NCBI GenBank assembly: GCA_023250495.1
Contig: JAHFAP010000079.1
Span: forward strand, 1-12,021
Length of the DNA stretch: 12,021 bases
Source: Deltaproteobacteria bacterium
GTDB lineage: Bacteria > Desulfobacterota > Binatia > UBA9968
Reading direction: 5' to 3'
Positions 1 to 6,289 of the stretch are shown one piece after another (the first letter of the stretch is position 1; every line of letters begins with the position of its first letter). The notes under the pieces were generated by a model, which was not told the origin of the DNA, did not search any database, and worked only from the letters and a program-made list of their open reading frames with translations. The position numbers were made by a program, and so were the translations under genes.

Positions 1-265
1 CCATCCGGTCGCAGTCCGCTTGAACCGTTACATCCACGCGCGCGAAGAGAGCCTGCCCGCCATCCTGTTCGATGAGCCTGTCTACTCTTGGGCTGACAGT
101 CTCCTGGATATCGCAGCAGACGACTTTCGCCCCTTCGCGCGCAAAAAGGCGGGCCGTGGCGCGGCCGATGCCGCTGTTGGCGCCGGTGACGATCGCTACT
201 CTTCCTTGGAGTCTTCCAAGCCCCTTACCCAGTCCGGGATGCTCGTCCACGCTCGCGTGATCCAT
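1..265 (-). CDS. Short-chain dehydrogenase/reductase, N-terminal part (gene continues beyond left edge)
   Basis: Reading the minus strand from the ATG at 263-265 gives 88 codons open to the window edge. Residues 21-34 read GRVAIVTGANSGIG, the glycine-rich dinucleotide-binding motif (TGxxxGIG) of classical SDR oxidoreductases. An Asp at residue 52 (VVCCDI) ends the second strand, and in this family an acidic residue there usually favours NAD(H) over NADP(H). The catalytic Ser-Tyr-Lys part lies outside the window, so activity and substrate are unknown. The start is supported by a GAGGTGA Shine-Dalgarno site (271-277) five bases upstream. It lies 16 bp behind the stop of the upstream binding-protein gene, so the two are probably one transcript and the enzyme may act on the transported compound or a product of it. 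The first 18 residues are an unusual extension before the Rossmann fold. Confidence 0.88.
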   Translation of the reverse strand, partial: MDHASVDEHPGLGKGLGRLQGRVAIVTGANSGIGRATARLFAREGAKVVCCDIQETVSPRVDRLIEQDGGQALFARVDVTVQADCDRM

Positions 266-281
266 TGTCGTCACCTCGCTG

Positions 282-1280
282 CTACCTTTGATAAAGCTGC
301 TTGATGAAGCCCGAGGCCTCCAACTCTCTAACCAAGCTCGGATCAACAAAGGCTTTCGAGTCCGCTGCCGCCGCCCTCGCATCGCGCGGCGCCAGATCGT
401 CGAGCATCGTCTTGACACCGTCGGGGGTGGGCAAAAGATTTTCCGAGAAGACCACGTTATAGGCTTTGTAGGCTCGCTCCAGGCTTTCAGGGTCCGTGAT
501 TCTAAGGTTCTTGCCGAAGATCGCTTTGGACGCCTCCCTTTCGGTTTTAATGAAGTGAACGGCCTCGACCATCGCCCGGGCGAATTTTGACAGGATCGGA
601 CGTTTTGTTTTGAGAATGTTTTCGCGCGTGAGCACCGCGTTCCACCAGAACGGAATTTTCAATGAGCCGATATCCAGCAGATCCCTGAAGCCCAACTTCT
701 CCGCCTCACGCACGAATGGCTCCGGCATGATGACGAATTGGACGACCCCTTTCGAGAGCGCGGCAAATCGCTCCGAGTTGCCTCCCGCCGTGATGATTCT
801 GGCGTCCTTTTCCGGATCCACTCCCACTCTTCTCAACGCGAGTCGAAGTCCAAGGTCCGACGTGCTCCCGAGCCGATTGACGCCGCCGGTTTTTCCCTTG
901 AGCTGCTCCAGGCCGGTGATGGACTGGAGCGTGATGATGTGATCCACGAAGGTGGGGACCATTCCCAGGACCATCACGATGTCCGCGCCCGCCAGGCGGG
1001 AGCTGACGAGCGTAGTTACCGAGGTAACGATCACGTCTACTTCTCCAGCCAACATCGCCTGCAGGGCCGTCGGGCTGTTGGTGATGCGAATGACCTCGCC
1101 GTTGAGCCCCTGCTTCTTCAGTAAATTTTTTTCTTGCACCACCCAGATCGGGCTATTCGCAGGGCTGTCTCCCGCCCAGGCGATGCGGACTCGATCTTGG
1201 GCCAGGGTTTGATTCTGCAAGCCAAGCGAGGCTATGGTCGCAAAGATTACTGCCGCAATGGCAACCAGCGCTCGAGACAT
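282..1280 (-). CDS. NMT1/THI5-like ABC transporter substrate-binding protein (SBP1)
   Basis: This 332-residue exported protein has a Sec signal peptide (short basic start, hydrophobic residues 4-21, likely cut after Ala27 in QTLA-QDR) and no lipobox Cys, so it should be a soluble periplasmic protein. The mature part begins with VRIAWAGDSPANSPIWVVQE, the typical first strand and loop of NMT1/SsuA/TauA-type periplasmic binding proteins. LAGEVDVIVTS, KGKTGGVNRLGSTSDLGLRL and EPFVREAEKLGFRDL follow, as expected for a type II two-lobe binding fold. It is clearly paralogous to the proteins at 4039-5028 and 5133-6116, sharing blocks such as SLKIPFWWN, TMLDDLAPR and ASGFIKQLY. The ATG at 1280 has a GAGGGG site (1285-1290) four bases upstream and a good promoter behind it. 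No permease or ATPase gene is nearby. Ligands in the family include sulfonates, nitrate, pyrimidine precursors and aromatic acids; the ligand here is unknown. Confidence 0.9.
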   Translation of the reverse strand: MSRALVAIAAVIFATIASLGLQNQTLAQDRVRIAWAGDSPANSPIWVVQEKNLLKKQGLNGEVIRITNSPTALQAMLAGEVDVIVTSVTTLVSSRLAGADIVMVLGMVPTFVDHIITLQSITGLEQLKGKTGGVNRLGSTSDLGLRLALRRVGVDPEKDARIITAGGNSERFAALSKGVVQFVIMPEPFVREAEKLGFRDLLDIGSLKIPFWWNAVLTRENILKTKRPILSKFARAMVEAVHFIKTEREASKAIFGKNLRITDPESLERAYKAYNVVFSENLLPTPDGVKTMLDDLAPRDARAAAADSKAFVDPSLVRELEASGFIKQLYQR

Positions 1281-1302
1281 TTTTCCCCTCTCTGCATCGC
1301 TG

Positions 1303-1332
1303 AAGCTAGCATTCGGCTCTTCAAACTGTCAA
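1303..1332 (-). promoter_or_regulatory. Sigma70-type promoter of SBP1 and the SDR gene
   Basis: On the minus strand a perfect -35 TTGACA (1327-1332) is followed by an 18-bp spacer and TAGCTT (1303-1308), which carries an extended TGC just upstream. Transcription would start near 1296, leaving a leader of about 16 bases that still contains the ribosome-binding site. The -10 box is a weak match (3/6), partly offset by the TG extension. The -35 box lies inside one arm of the inverted repeat at 1324-1389. Confidence 0.55.
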
Positions 1333-1389
1333 GAACAATGTGCGGTTCCTAGCGCGTCAGCAGGTCAGGTCAACGTTGCCTTGACAGTT
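1324..1389. promoter_or_regulatory. Inverted-repeat operator between divergent promoters
   Basis: AACTGTCAAG (1324-1333) and CTTGACAGTT (1380-1389) are perfect 10-bp inverted copies, with partial similarity continuing beyond the arms. Each arm contains the TTGACA -35 box of one of the two outward-facing promoters. The arm centres are 56 bp apart. Between them are GGTCAGGTCA and the palindrome CAACGTTG. This layout suits one dimeric regulator binding both arms, perhaps with looping, to control SBP1-SDR and cupin-ubiD together. No regulator gene is in the window. A plain explanation, that two good -35 boxes are inverted copies by necessity, accounts for only the six core bases. Confidence 0.5.
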
Positions 1390-1410
1390 CGAGTTGCTTG
1401 AGACTATACG
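1381..1410 (+). promoter_or_regulatory. Sigma70-type promoter of the cupin-ubiD operon
   Basis: TTGACA (1381-1386), an 18-bp spacer and TATACG (1405-1410) form a reasonable promoter facing the cupin gene. The start site would be near 1417, leaving a leader of about 87 bases before the ATG at 1504. The -35 box is in the right arm of the inverted repeat that also holds the opposing promoter. Confidence 0.55.
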
Positions 1411-1452
1411 GATCGTAAACACGTTTTTGAATGTCGTCGAACGCGCGACGCG

Positions 1453-1500
1453 ATGGAAAAGAAACATTTCTTTATGGACATCAGCCAAGGAGGCAACTGA
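1453..1500 (+). other. Possible 15-codon leader ORF upstream of the cupin gene
   Basis: ATG at 1453 opens a 15-codon frame (MEKKHFFMDISQGGN) that ends in TGA at 1498-1500, three bases before the cupin ATG and in the same frame. It overlaps the AAGGAGG ribosome-binding site (1487-1493) of the cupin gene. It has no ribosome-binding site of its own that I can see. It could be a translated leader or simply chance; nothing proves expression. Confidence 0.15.
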
Positions 1501-1503
1501 TTC

Positions 1504-2544
1504 ATGAGACTTCCCATTAGGGACCCCATCCAGTTGGGTCCCACACCCTACGAAGAGTTTTTGGAAAAGGAAGGCCTTCCTGTCATCCGGGGCTATTTCA
1601 TTGAAGATCTTATGGCCGTGGAGCTCAAGCCTTGGAAGCGAATGGGAGCCCTCGGTTGCTACCTCAACATGGGCGATCAGCAGGAGACCGACGCCTATAT
1701 CTGCGAGGTAGCGCCCGCGAGTGAGACGGGGCCCCAGCGCCACCTCTTTGAAACCCTGATCTACATCGTGACCGGCCGGGGAGCGACGACGGTCTGGCAC
1801 GAGGAAAATGCCAAGCGGACTTTCGAATGGAGCGCCGGCACGATCTTCGCGATTCCATTAAACGTGTCTTATCAGCACTTCAATGTGTCAAAGGACGAGC
1901 CGGTTCGCTTTCTCGCGGGGACCAACGCTCCCCGACTTATGAATTTTTTTCATAACGGAGATTTCATCTTCCGCAATCCTTTCCAGTTCCGCGACCGGTT
2001 CAGCAACGACCCGGACTATTTTCTCCATAACAAGAGACTGACCGCGCGCAGTTGGGAAACGAACCTGATCCCGGACGTCAATTCATTTTCCCTCGATGAG
2101 TATCCCATGAAAGGTCCGGGAGTGCGCATCATGCGCTTCGGGATCGCCGGAACGACCTACGGCTGCCACATCCAGGAGTTTCCGGTCGGCAGCCGCAGCA
2201 CGTTCCATCGCCACGGACCGGGCGCGATCGTTACCGTCACCCAGGGGACGGGCTTCGCCATGGTGTGGCGCGAAGGCGAAGAGCGCCAGCGCTTCGAGAT
2301 CCGTCCCGGAACGATTTATTCGCCCGGCGATCTCATGTATCACGGCCATTTCAACACCGGCCACACGACGATGCGTCATTTCGCCATGCGGGGCAGAAGC
2401 CCGAAGCACAGCCAGGACCGGTACCGTTCCAAGCTTCATGAAATGCTGCCCTTCGACGAAGAGCCACCCCAGCTCCACCAGGAATATTTGCGCGAGCTGG
2501 CTAAAAACGGCGTGAAGGCTAAAGTTTTGGTGGTCGAAGAATAA
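1504..2544 (+). CDS. Bicupin (two-cupin-domain) protein, possible ring-cleaving dioxygenase
   Basis: This 346-residue cytosolic protein has two cupin barrels. In the N-terminal one the first motif reads GPQRHLFE, with His80 and Glu83 in place but Gln78 where the first metal-binding His usually stands; the second motif supplies His125 (QHFN). In the C-terminal one FHRHGPGA gives His235 and His237, with Ala241 in place of the usual Glu, and YHGHFN gives His280/His282. A C-terminal HRHxxxA pattern with a later His resembles the three-His iron site of gentisate-type dioxygenases, and the length also fits that family, but overall similarity by eye is too low to name it. A strong AAGGAGG site (1487-1493) lies 10 bases before the ATG. 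It is 26 bp upstream of the ubiD-family gene, so the two products probably act in one pathway, such as aromatic acid breakdown. Two-cupin epimerases or sugar-binding enzymes are alternatives. Confidence 0.82.
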   Translation: MRLPIRDPIQLGPTPYEEFLEKEGLPVIRGYFIEDLMAVELKPWKRMGALGCYLNMGDQQETDAYICEVAPASETGPQRHLFETLIYIVTGRGATTVWHEENAKRTFEWSAGTIFAIPLNVSYQHFNVSKDEPVRFLAGTNAPRLMNFFHNGDFIFRNPFQFRDRFSNDPDYFLHNKRLTARSWETNLIPDVNSFSLDEYPMKGPGVRIMRFGIAGTTYGCHIQEFPVGSRSTFHRHGPGAIVTVTQGTGFAMVWREGEERQRFEIRPGTIYSPGDLMYHGHFNTGHTTMRHFAMRGRSPKHSQDRYRSKLHEMLPFDEEPPQLHQEYLRELAKNGVKAKVLVVEE

Positions 2545-2570
2545 CCGTTAAGAAAGTTACGGGGAAAAAC

Positions 2571-4025
2571 ATGGAACTTTCGTATCATGACTTTCGAGGA
2601 TTCGTAGAGCAGGCGAAAAAAGTCAGCGACTGGCGGCTGATCGAGGGGGCCGACTGGGACACCGAGATCGGCGCGCTGGTCGAATCCACCGCAGAGCTGG
2701 TCCCTCAGCCGCCGATGCTCATCTTCGACCGCATCAAGGGATATCCACGCGGCTTCAGAGCGATAAGCCTTCCCTACGCCGCCTACAAGCGCGTCGCCGT
2801 TGCGCTGGGTCTTCCGGTGGATAAGAGCAAGCTGGAGCTGGTGCGCCTGGCGGCGCGAAAGATCAGGTCGGCGCAACCGATTCCACCGAAGGTAGTTGAC
2901 GACTCGCCGCTGCTGGAGAATGTGATGAAGGGGAACGACGTGGATCTGCTCAAATTTCCCGCCCTGCGCTTTCACGAGAACGACGGCGGGCGTTATTTCG
3001 GACCGGGAGGAGGGCTGATCAACGCCGATCCGGAAACCGGCTATGTGAACACGGGCACCTACCGGATGCAGCTCCATGACCGGAACCATTTGGGTTTATG
3101 GATGAGCCCCGGACAAAATGGCCGCCAAATCTGCATGAAATACTGGCAGCAAGGGAAAAGCTGCCCTGTGGCGGCGACCTATGGCCAGCATCCCCTGGTT
3201 TTCATGCCTTCCTATACGAAGTTTCCTTATGGCCACTCGGAGATGGAAGTTTCGGGCGGGTTGATCGGCCGGCCGTTGGAGGTATTAAAGGGACCGATCA
3301 CGGGTTTACCTATACCGGCCAGCTCTGAGATCGCCATCGAAGGAGAAGTTCCTCCGCCGTCGGAAGAGGCGCGCGACGAAGGCCCTTTCGGCGAGTGGCC
3401 GGGATATTACTCAGGCGGCACGATCGGCACGGGCGAGCGTCAGCCGGTGATCAGGGTGAAAGCCGTCTATTACCGGAACGATCCGATTCTCGAAGATGAG
3501 GCTCCGCTGTGGCCGGGCGCCGTCAAGCTGGACTTGCATATCTCGGCGGGCGTTTTGTGGGACCAGTTGGAGAGCGCGGGGATCCAGGACATCGTCGGAG
3601 TTTACAATCACACTTCATACCTGTCAGTGGTCGCCATCAAGCAAAGATACTCCGGCCACGCCAAGCAGGCCGGTCTGGCGGCCCTGAGCTGTTCCGCGGG
3701 CGCGCGCAACGGCCGGTATGTGGTCGTCGTCGATGAGGACATCGATCCGACCAATGTCAAAGAGGTGCTGTGGGCGATGATGACGCGCGTGGACCCCAAA
3801 ACCAATATCGATATCGTCGACGGCTGCTGGAGCACGCCGCTGGATCCGCGCATGCCTCCCGACAAAAGAGACAGCCGCGACCATACCAACAGCAGGGCGG
3901 TCTTCTATGCCGTGAGGCCTTTCGAGTGGCTGGAAAAATTTCCGAAGGTCAGCCGCTCCAGCCGGGAGCTGCGCGAGAAAACCATCGCCAAATACAAAGA
4001 CGTCATCCCGTTCCCGAAATTTTGA
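2571..4025 (+). CDS. UbiD-family decarboxylase, probably prenylated-FMN dependent
   Basis: The 484-residue length matches UbiD/Fdc (de)carboxylases, which add or remove CO2 on unsaturated or aromatic acids using prenylated FMN and a divalent metal. NTGTYRM at 160-166 supplies Asn160 and Arg165, and DEGPFGEWPGYYS supplies Glu270 and Glu275. These match in spacing the Arg173, Glu277 and Glu282 catalytic triad of fungal Fdc1. Glu226 in SEMEVSGG suits the metal-ligand Glu. No His occurs from residue 174 to 206, where UbiD and Fdc1 carry a metal-binding His (the WLSH region of E. coli UbiD reads WMSP here). GGGG (2561-2564) lies six bases before the ATG. It is the second gene of the operon with the bicupin and converges on the SBP2 gene 13 bp away. 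No ubiX flavin prenyltransferase is present in the window. This is unlikely to be the ubiquinone-pathway UbiD, because the neighbours are uptake and catabolic genes. Its substrate is unknown. Confidence 0.93.
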   Translation: MELSYHDFRGFVEQAKKVSDWRLIEGADWDTEIGALVESTAELVPQPPMLIFDRIKGYPRGFRAISLPYAAYKRVAVALGLPVDKSKLELVRLAARKIRSAQPIPPKVVDDSPLLENVMKGNDVDLLKFPALRFHENDGGRYFGPGGGLINADPETGYVNTGTYRMQLHDRNHLGLWMSPGQNGRQICMKYWQQGKSCPVAATYGQHPLVFMPSYTKFPYGHSEMEVSGGLIGRPLEVLKGPITGLPIPASSEIAIEGEVPPPSEEARDEGPFGEWPGYYSGGTIGTGERQPVIRVKAVYYRNDPILEDEAPLWPGAVKLDLHISAGVLWDQLESAGIQDIVGVYNHTSYLSVVAIKQRYSGHAKQAGLAALSCSAGARNGRYVVVVDEDIDPTNVKEVLWAMMTRVDPKTNIDIVDGCWSTPLDPRMPPDKRDSRDHTNSRAVFYAVRPFEWLEKFPKVSRSSRELREKTIAKYKDVIPFPKF

Positions 4026-4038
4026 ACGTCGCTGATGC

Positions 4039-5028
4039 CTACTTCTTGTAGAGCTGTTTGATAAAGCCCGACGCCTCGACTTCTTTGACCAGGCTCAGGT
4101 CAACGAAAGACTTCGGGTCTGCCGCTGCGGCCTTGGGATTGCGCGGCGCCAGGTCGTCGAGCATCGTCTTGACTCCTTCGGGCGTAGGGTAAGGCGTCTC
4201 GGGGTAAACCGAAACATAGTCCCTGTAGGCTCTCTCAAGGCCTTCCGGGTCCGAGATCCCAAAACTCTTGCGAAACATTGCCTTGGCGCCCTCTTTGTCG
4301 GTTTTTAGAAAATGGATCGCCTCGACCATGGCGCGTGTAAGCTTCAGCAGGAGCGGTCTCTTCGATTTGACGATGCTCTCCTGGGTCAGGATGCCGTTCC
4401 ACCAGAATGGTATTTTCAGCGAGACGATATCGAAGAGGTTCCTGAAGCCCAGTTTTTCCGCCTCGCGCACGAATGGCTCCGCCATGATTGAGAATTGGAT
4501 GATTCCCTTGGAGAGCGCCGCGAATCTACTCGGCTCGTCTCCCGTCGCAACGATCTTTAATTCATTCTCCGGATCGATACCCATCCTTCTAAGCGCAAGA
4601 CGCAGGCCCAGATCAGAGGTGCTGCCCAGGCGATTGACCCCGGCCGTCTTTCCTTTTAACTGCTGTATCGCGGTAATGTTGGCCGCTGACACAATATGCT
4701 GAACAAAGGTTGGCACCACGCCGACTATCATCACGATGTCCGCCCCGGCCAGCCGGCCGCTGGTCAGCGCGGTCACCGAGGTGCTGGCGGCGTCGATTTC
4801 GCTCGCCAGCAGTGCCTGGATGACTGTGGGACTGGTGTTGATGTTGATGATTTCAGGCTCGACGCCCAACTTCTGAAGTAATTTTTTCTCTTGAATGACC
4901 CAGACAGGGCCGTTTGCGGGCGTTACTCCCGCCCAAGCGAGGCGCATTCGGTCTTGAGCAGAGCCTGAAGTCGCGGAGATCAGCGCTGCCGCCAGAGTGA
5001 CGATTGTCATTGAGAGTGCTCTGAGCAT
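4039..5028 (-). CDS. NMT1/THI5-like ABC transporter substrate-binding protein (SBP2)
   Basis: I start this 329-residue protein at the ATG at 5026-5028 because AAGAGG (5035-5040) lies six bases upstream; the frame also runs back to a TTG at 5055, which lacks such a site. The signal peptide covers residues 1-24 (hydrophobic core to SGSA, then QDRMRLAWAG), giving a soluble periplasmic protein. Conserved blocks shared with SBP1 and SBP3 include LLASEIDAASTSVTAL, KGKTAGVNRLGSTSDLGL, SLKIPFWWNGIL and GVKTMLDDLAPRNP. Compared with its paralogs it has a Met-Ala instead of a Met-Pro or Ile-Pro before EPF and a DEPS insertion-like stretch before RFAALSKG, so ligand preference may differ. It sits 104 bp downstream of SBP3 on the same strand and may be cotranscribed. 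It converges on ubiD, and I see no hairpin terminator in the 13-bp gap. Ligand unknown. Confidence 0.9.
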   Translation of the reverse strand: MLRALSMTIVTLAAALISATSGSAQDRMRLAWAGVTPANGPVWVIQEKKLLQKLGVEPEIININTSPTVIQALLASEIDAASTSVTALTSGRLAGADIVMIVGVVPTFVQHIVSAANITAIQQLKGKTAGVNRLGSTSDLGLRLALRRMGIDPENELKIVATGDEPSRFAALSKGIIQFSIMAEPFVREAEKLGFRNLFDIVSLKIPFWWNGILTQESIVKSKRPLLLKLTRAMVEAIHFLKTDKEGAKAMFRKSFGISDPEGLERAYRDYVSVYPETPYPTPEGVKTMLDDLAPRNPKAAAADPKSFVDLSLVKEVEASGFIKQLYKK

Positions 5029-5109
5029 CGTTGACCTCTTGCTCCGCCAAATCAAAAGCTAGCGCATTCGGTTGGTCATGAGACCTCAGGTTTCGTGCCG
5101 CGCTTCCTA

Positions 5110-5135
5110 TTCTATCGCCTACAACCTACCGCCTA
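5110..5135. repeat. Short degenerate tandem repeat between SBP3 and SBP2
   Basis: The stretch contains CTATCGCC, CTACAACC and CTACCGCC followed by CTA, three imperfect copies of an 8-base unit running into the SBP3 stop codon (5133-5135). It lies in the 104-bp spacer 5029-5132, which otherwise shows only the SBP2 ribosome-binding site and a CCGAATG-CTAGC block like the one upstream of SBP1. No terminator is visible. Confidence 0.35.
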
Positions 5136-6116
5136 TTTTTTATAGAGTTGTTTGATGAAGCCCGAGGCGTCCAGCTCCCTAATCAAGCTTGGGTCAACGA
5201 AAGCCTTCGGGTCTGCGGTTGCGGCCTTTGGATTTGTGTGCGCCAGGTCGTCAAGCATCGTCTTGACTCCCTCCGCGGTAGGATAAGGTGCTTCCGGAAA
5301 CGCGTTTGAATAATCTTTGTAAGCCCTTTCCAAGCCTTCCGGATCGGAAACGCCCAAATTCTTTTTGATGAGCGTCTTTTCGTACTCCTTTTCGGTTTTG
5401 ATGATATGAATGGCTTCGACCATAGCGCGGGCTAATTTCTGCATGAGCGGCCGCTTGGCTTTGATGATGCTTTCACGGGTCAGTATGCCATTCCACCAGA
5501 AGGGGATCTTGAGGTCGCTGATGTTATAAAGGTTTCGAAAGCCGAGCTTCTCCGCCTGGGTCAAGAACGGTTCCGGTATAATCGTGAACTGAGTTAATCC
5601 CTTTGAGAGCGCCGCGAACCTCTCTGCGGTGCCTCCCGTGGGGATGATTTTTACGTCCTTCTCGGGATCAACGCCCAATTTTCTAAGCGCGAGCCTGAGC
5701 CCGAGATCAGACGTAGTCCCGAGGCGATTGACGCCCCCGGTTTTGCCTTTAAGCTGCTCTACCGCGGTGATATTCGACAATGAAACGATGTGGTCGACAA
5801 AGGTGGGAACAACGCCGACGATCATCACCGTGTCGGCGCCCGCAAGACGCGAGCTCGTAAGCGTGGTCACGGAGACGCTGGCGGCGTCGATCTCGCCGGC
5901 GAGGAGAGCCTGGAGCACCGTAGGGCTCGCGCTGATCGCAATGATTTCCGGCTGTACGCCCATCTTCTGCAGTAGTTTCCGATCTTGGATGACCCAGATC
6001 GGGCTGTTGGTCGGGCTAAATCCCGCCCAGGCGAGGCGGAGCTTTTCCTGAGCAGACGCAGAGCCCGCAAAAAAGAGAAGAGCCGCAAGGGCAGAGATTC
6101 TTGTCAGAACTCGCAT
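5133..6116 (-). CDS. NMT1/THI5-like ABC transporter substrate-binding protein (SBP3)
   Basis: I choose the ATG at 6114-6116 (327 residues), which gives a clean signal peptide (MRVLTR, hydrophobic 7-20, cut after Ala22 in SASA-QEK). A G7 run (6124-6130) seven bases upstream may pair with the ribosome. The frame extends back to a GTG at 6152, but that would put 12 polar residues in front and lies inside the presumed promoter. The mature protein starts with LRLAWAGFSPTNSPIWVIQD and shares the blocks KGKTGGVNRLGTTSDLGL, LKIPFWWNGILTRESI and ASGFIKQLYKK with SBP1 and SBP2. Reading the three side by side, SBP3 and SBP2 are closest near the C-terminus, consistent with local gene duplication. It is first in a probable SBP3-SBP2 transcript. 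It may feed a permease encoded elsewhere or act as a sensor; the ligand is unknown. Confidence 0.9.
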   Translation of the reverse strand: MRVLTRISALAALLFFAGSASAQEKLRLAWAGFSPTNSPIWVIQDRKLLQKMGVQPEIIAISASPTVLQALLAGEIDAASVSVTTLTSSRLAGADTVMIVGVVPTFVDHIVSLSNITAVEQLKGKTGGVNRLGTTSDLGLRLALRKLGVDPEKDVKIIPTGGTAERFAALSKGLTQFTIIPEPFLTQAEKLGFRNLYNISDLKIPFWWNGILTRESIIKAKRPLMQKLARAMVEAIHIIKTEKEYEKTLIKKNLGVSDPEGLERAYKDYSNAFPEAPYPTAEGVKTMLDDLAHTNPKAATADPKAFVDPSLIRELDASGFIKQLYKK

Positions 6117-6142
6117 GGCAGGACCCCCCCGTTTCGAGCGCG

Positions 6143-6172
6143 AGACTAGCACCGCAGTCTCCGGGAGGTCAA
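6143..6172 (-). promoter_or_regulatory. Promoter of SBP3-SBP2
   Basis: The minus strand carries TTGACC (6167-6172), an 18-bp spacer and TAGTCT (6143-6148) with TGC just upstream. This copies the plan of the SBP1 promoter (TTGACA, 18 bp, TGC-TAGCTT), supporting both calls. Transcription would start about 20 bases before the ATG at 6116. Confidence 0.45.
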
Positions 6173-6190
6173 GCTTGGCCTGGAACCTCT

Positions 6191-6283
6191 AGCCGTCAGC
6201 TATCAGCGGTCAGCTTCGGATTGGCTGTCTGAAGCCGGAATTATGCTATAATTCGATTCGCTGATAGCTGATTGCTGACAGCT
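6191..6283. repeat. Cluster of GCTGATAGCT-type short repeats around the uvrC promoter
   Basis: AGCTATCAGC (6198-6207) is a perfect inverted copy of GCTGATAGCT (6260-6269). Related units are AGCCGTCAGC (6191-6200), GCGGTCAGCT (6206-6215) and GCTGACAGCT (6274-6283). Several copies in both orientations within 93 bp suggest a small dispersed intergenic repeat (REP-like) or the remains of one. The arms could fold into a long hairpin, but the uvrC promoter lies between them. Confidence 0.5.
6243..6252 (+). promoter_or_regulatory. Extended -10 promoter of uvrC-comEC
   Basis: ATGCTATAAT contains a perfect TATAAT (6247-6252) with TG one base upstream (6244-6245), an extended -10 element that needs little -35 help. 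TTGGCT (6221-6226) is 20 bp away and CTGTCT (6225-6230) is 16 bp away; both are poor. The transcript would start near 6259, inside the repeat cluster, with a leader of about 30 bases. Confidence 0.55.
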
Positions 6284-6289
6284 TTACTT

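Noticed and set aside
20..304. Plus-strand 94-codon frame at the left edge
   Set aside because: The minus strand here encodes an SDR with an intact TGANSGIG motif and a good ribosome-binding site, so the plus frame is a shadow.
1357..1800. 147-codon minus-strand frame crossing the divergent spacer into the cupin gene
   Set aside because: It overlaps both promoters and the cupin start, and resembles no known family. It is a shadow of the cupin gene.
4026..4038. Possible bidirectional terminator between ubiD and SBP2
   Set aside because: Only 13 bp separate the stop codons and no stem or T run is present.
5029..5055. N-terminal extensions of SBP2 (TTG at 5055) and SBP3 (GTG at 6152)
   Set aside because: The extensions add charged residues before the signal peptide and lack ribosome-binding sites; the internal ATGs at 5028 and 6116 are better placed.
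6191..6283. CRISPR array
   Set aside because: The units are about 10 bp, irregularly spaced and in both orientations, with no uniform spacers.
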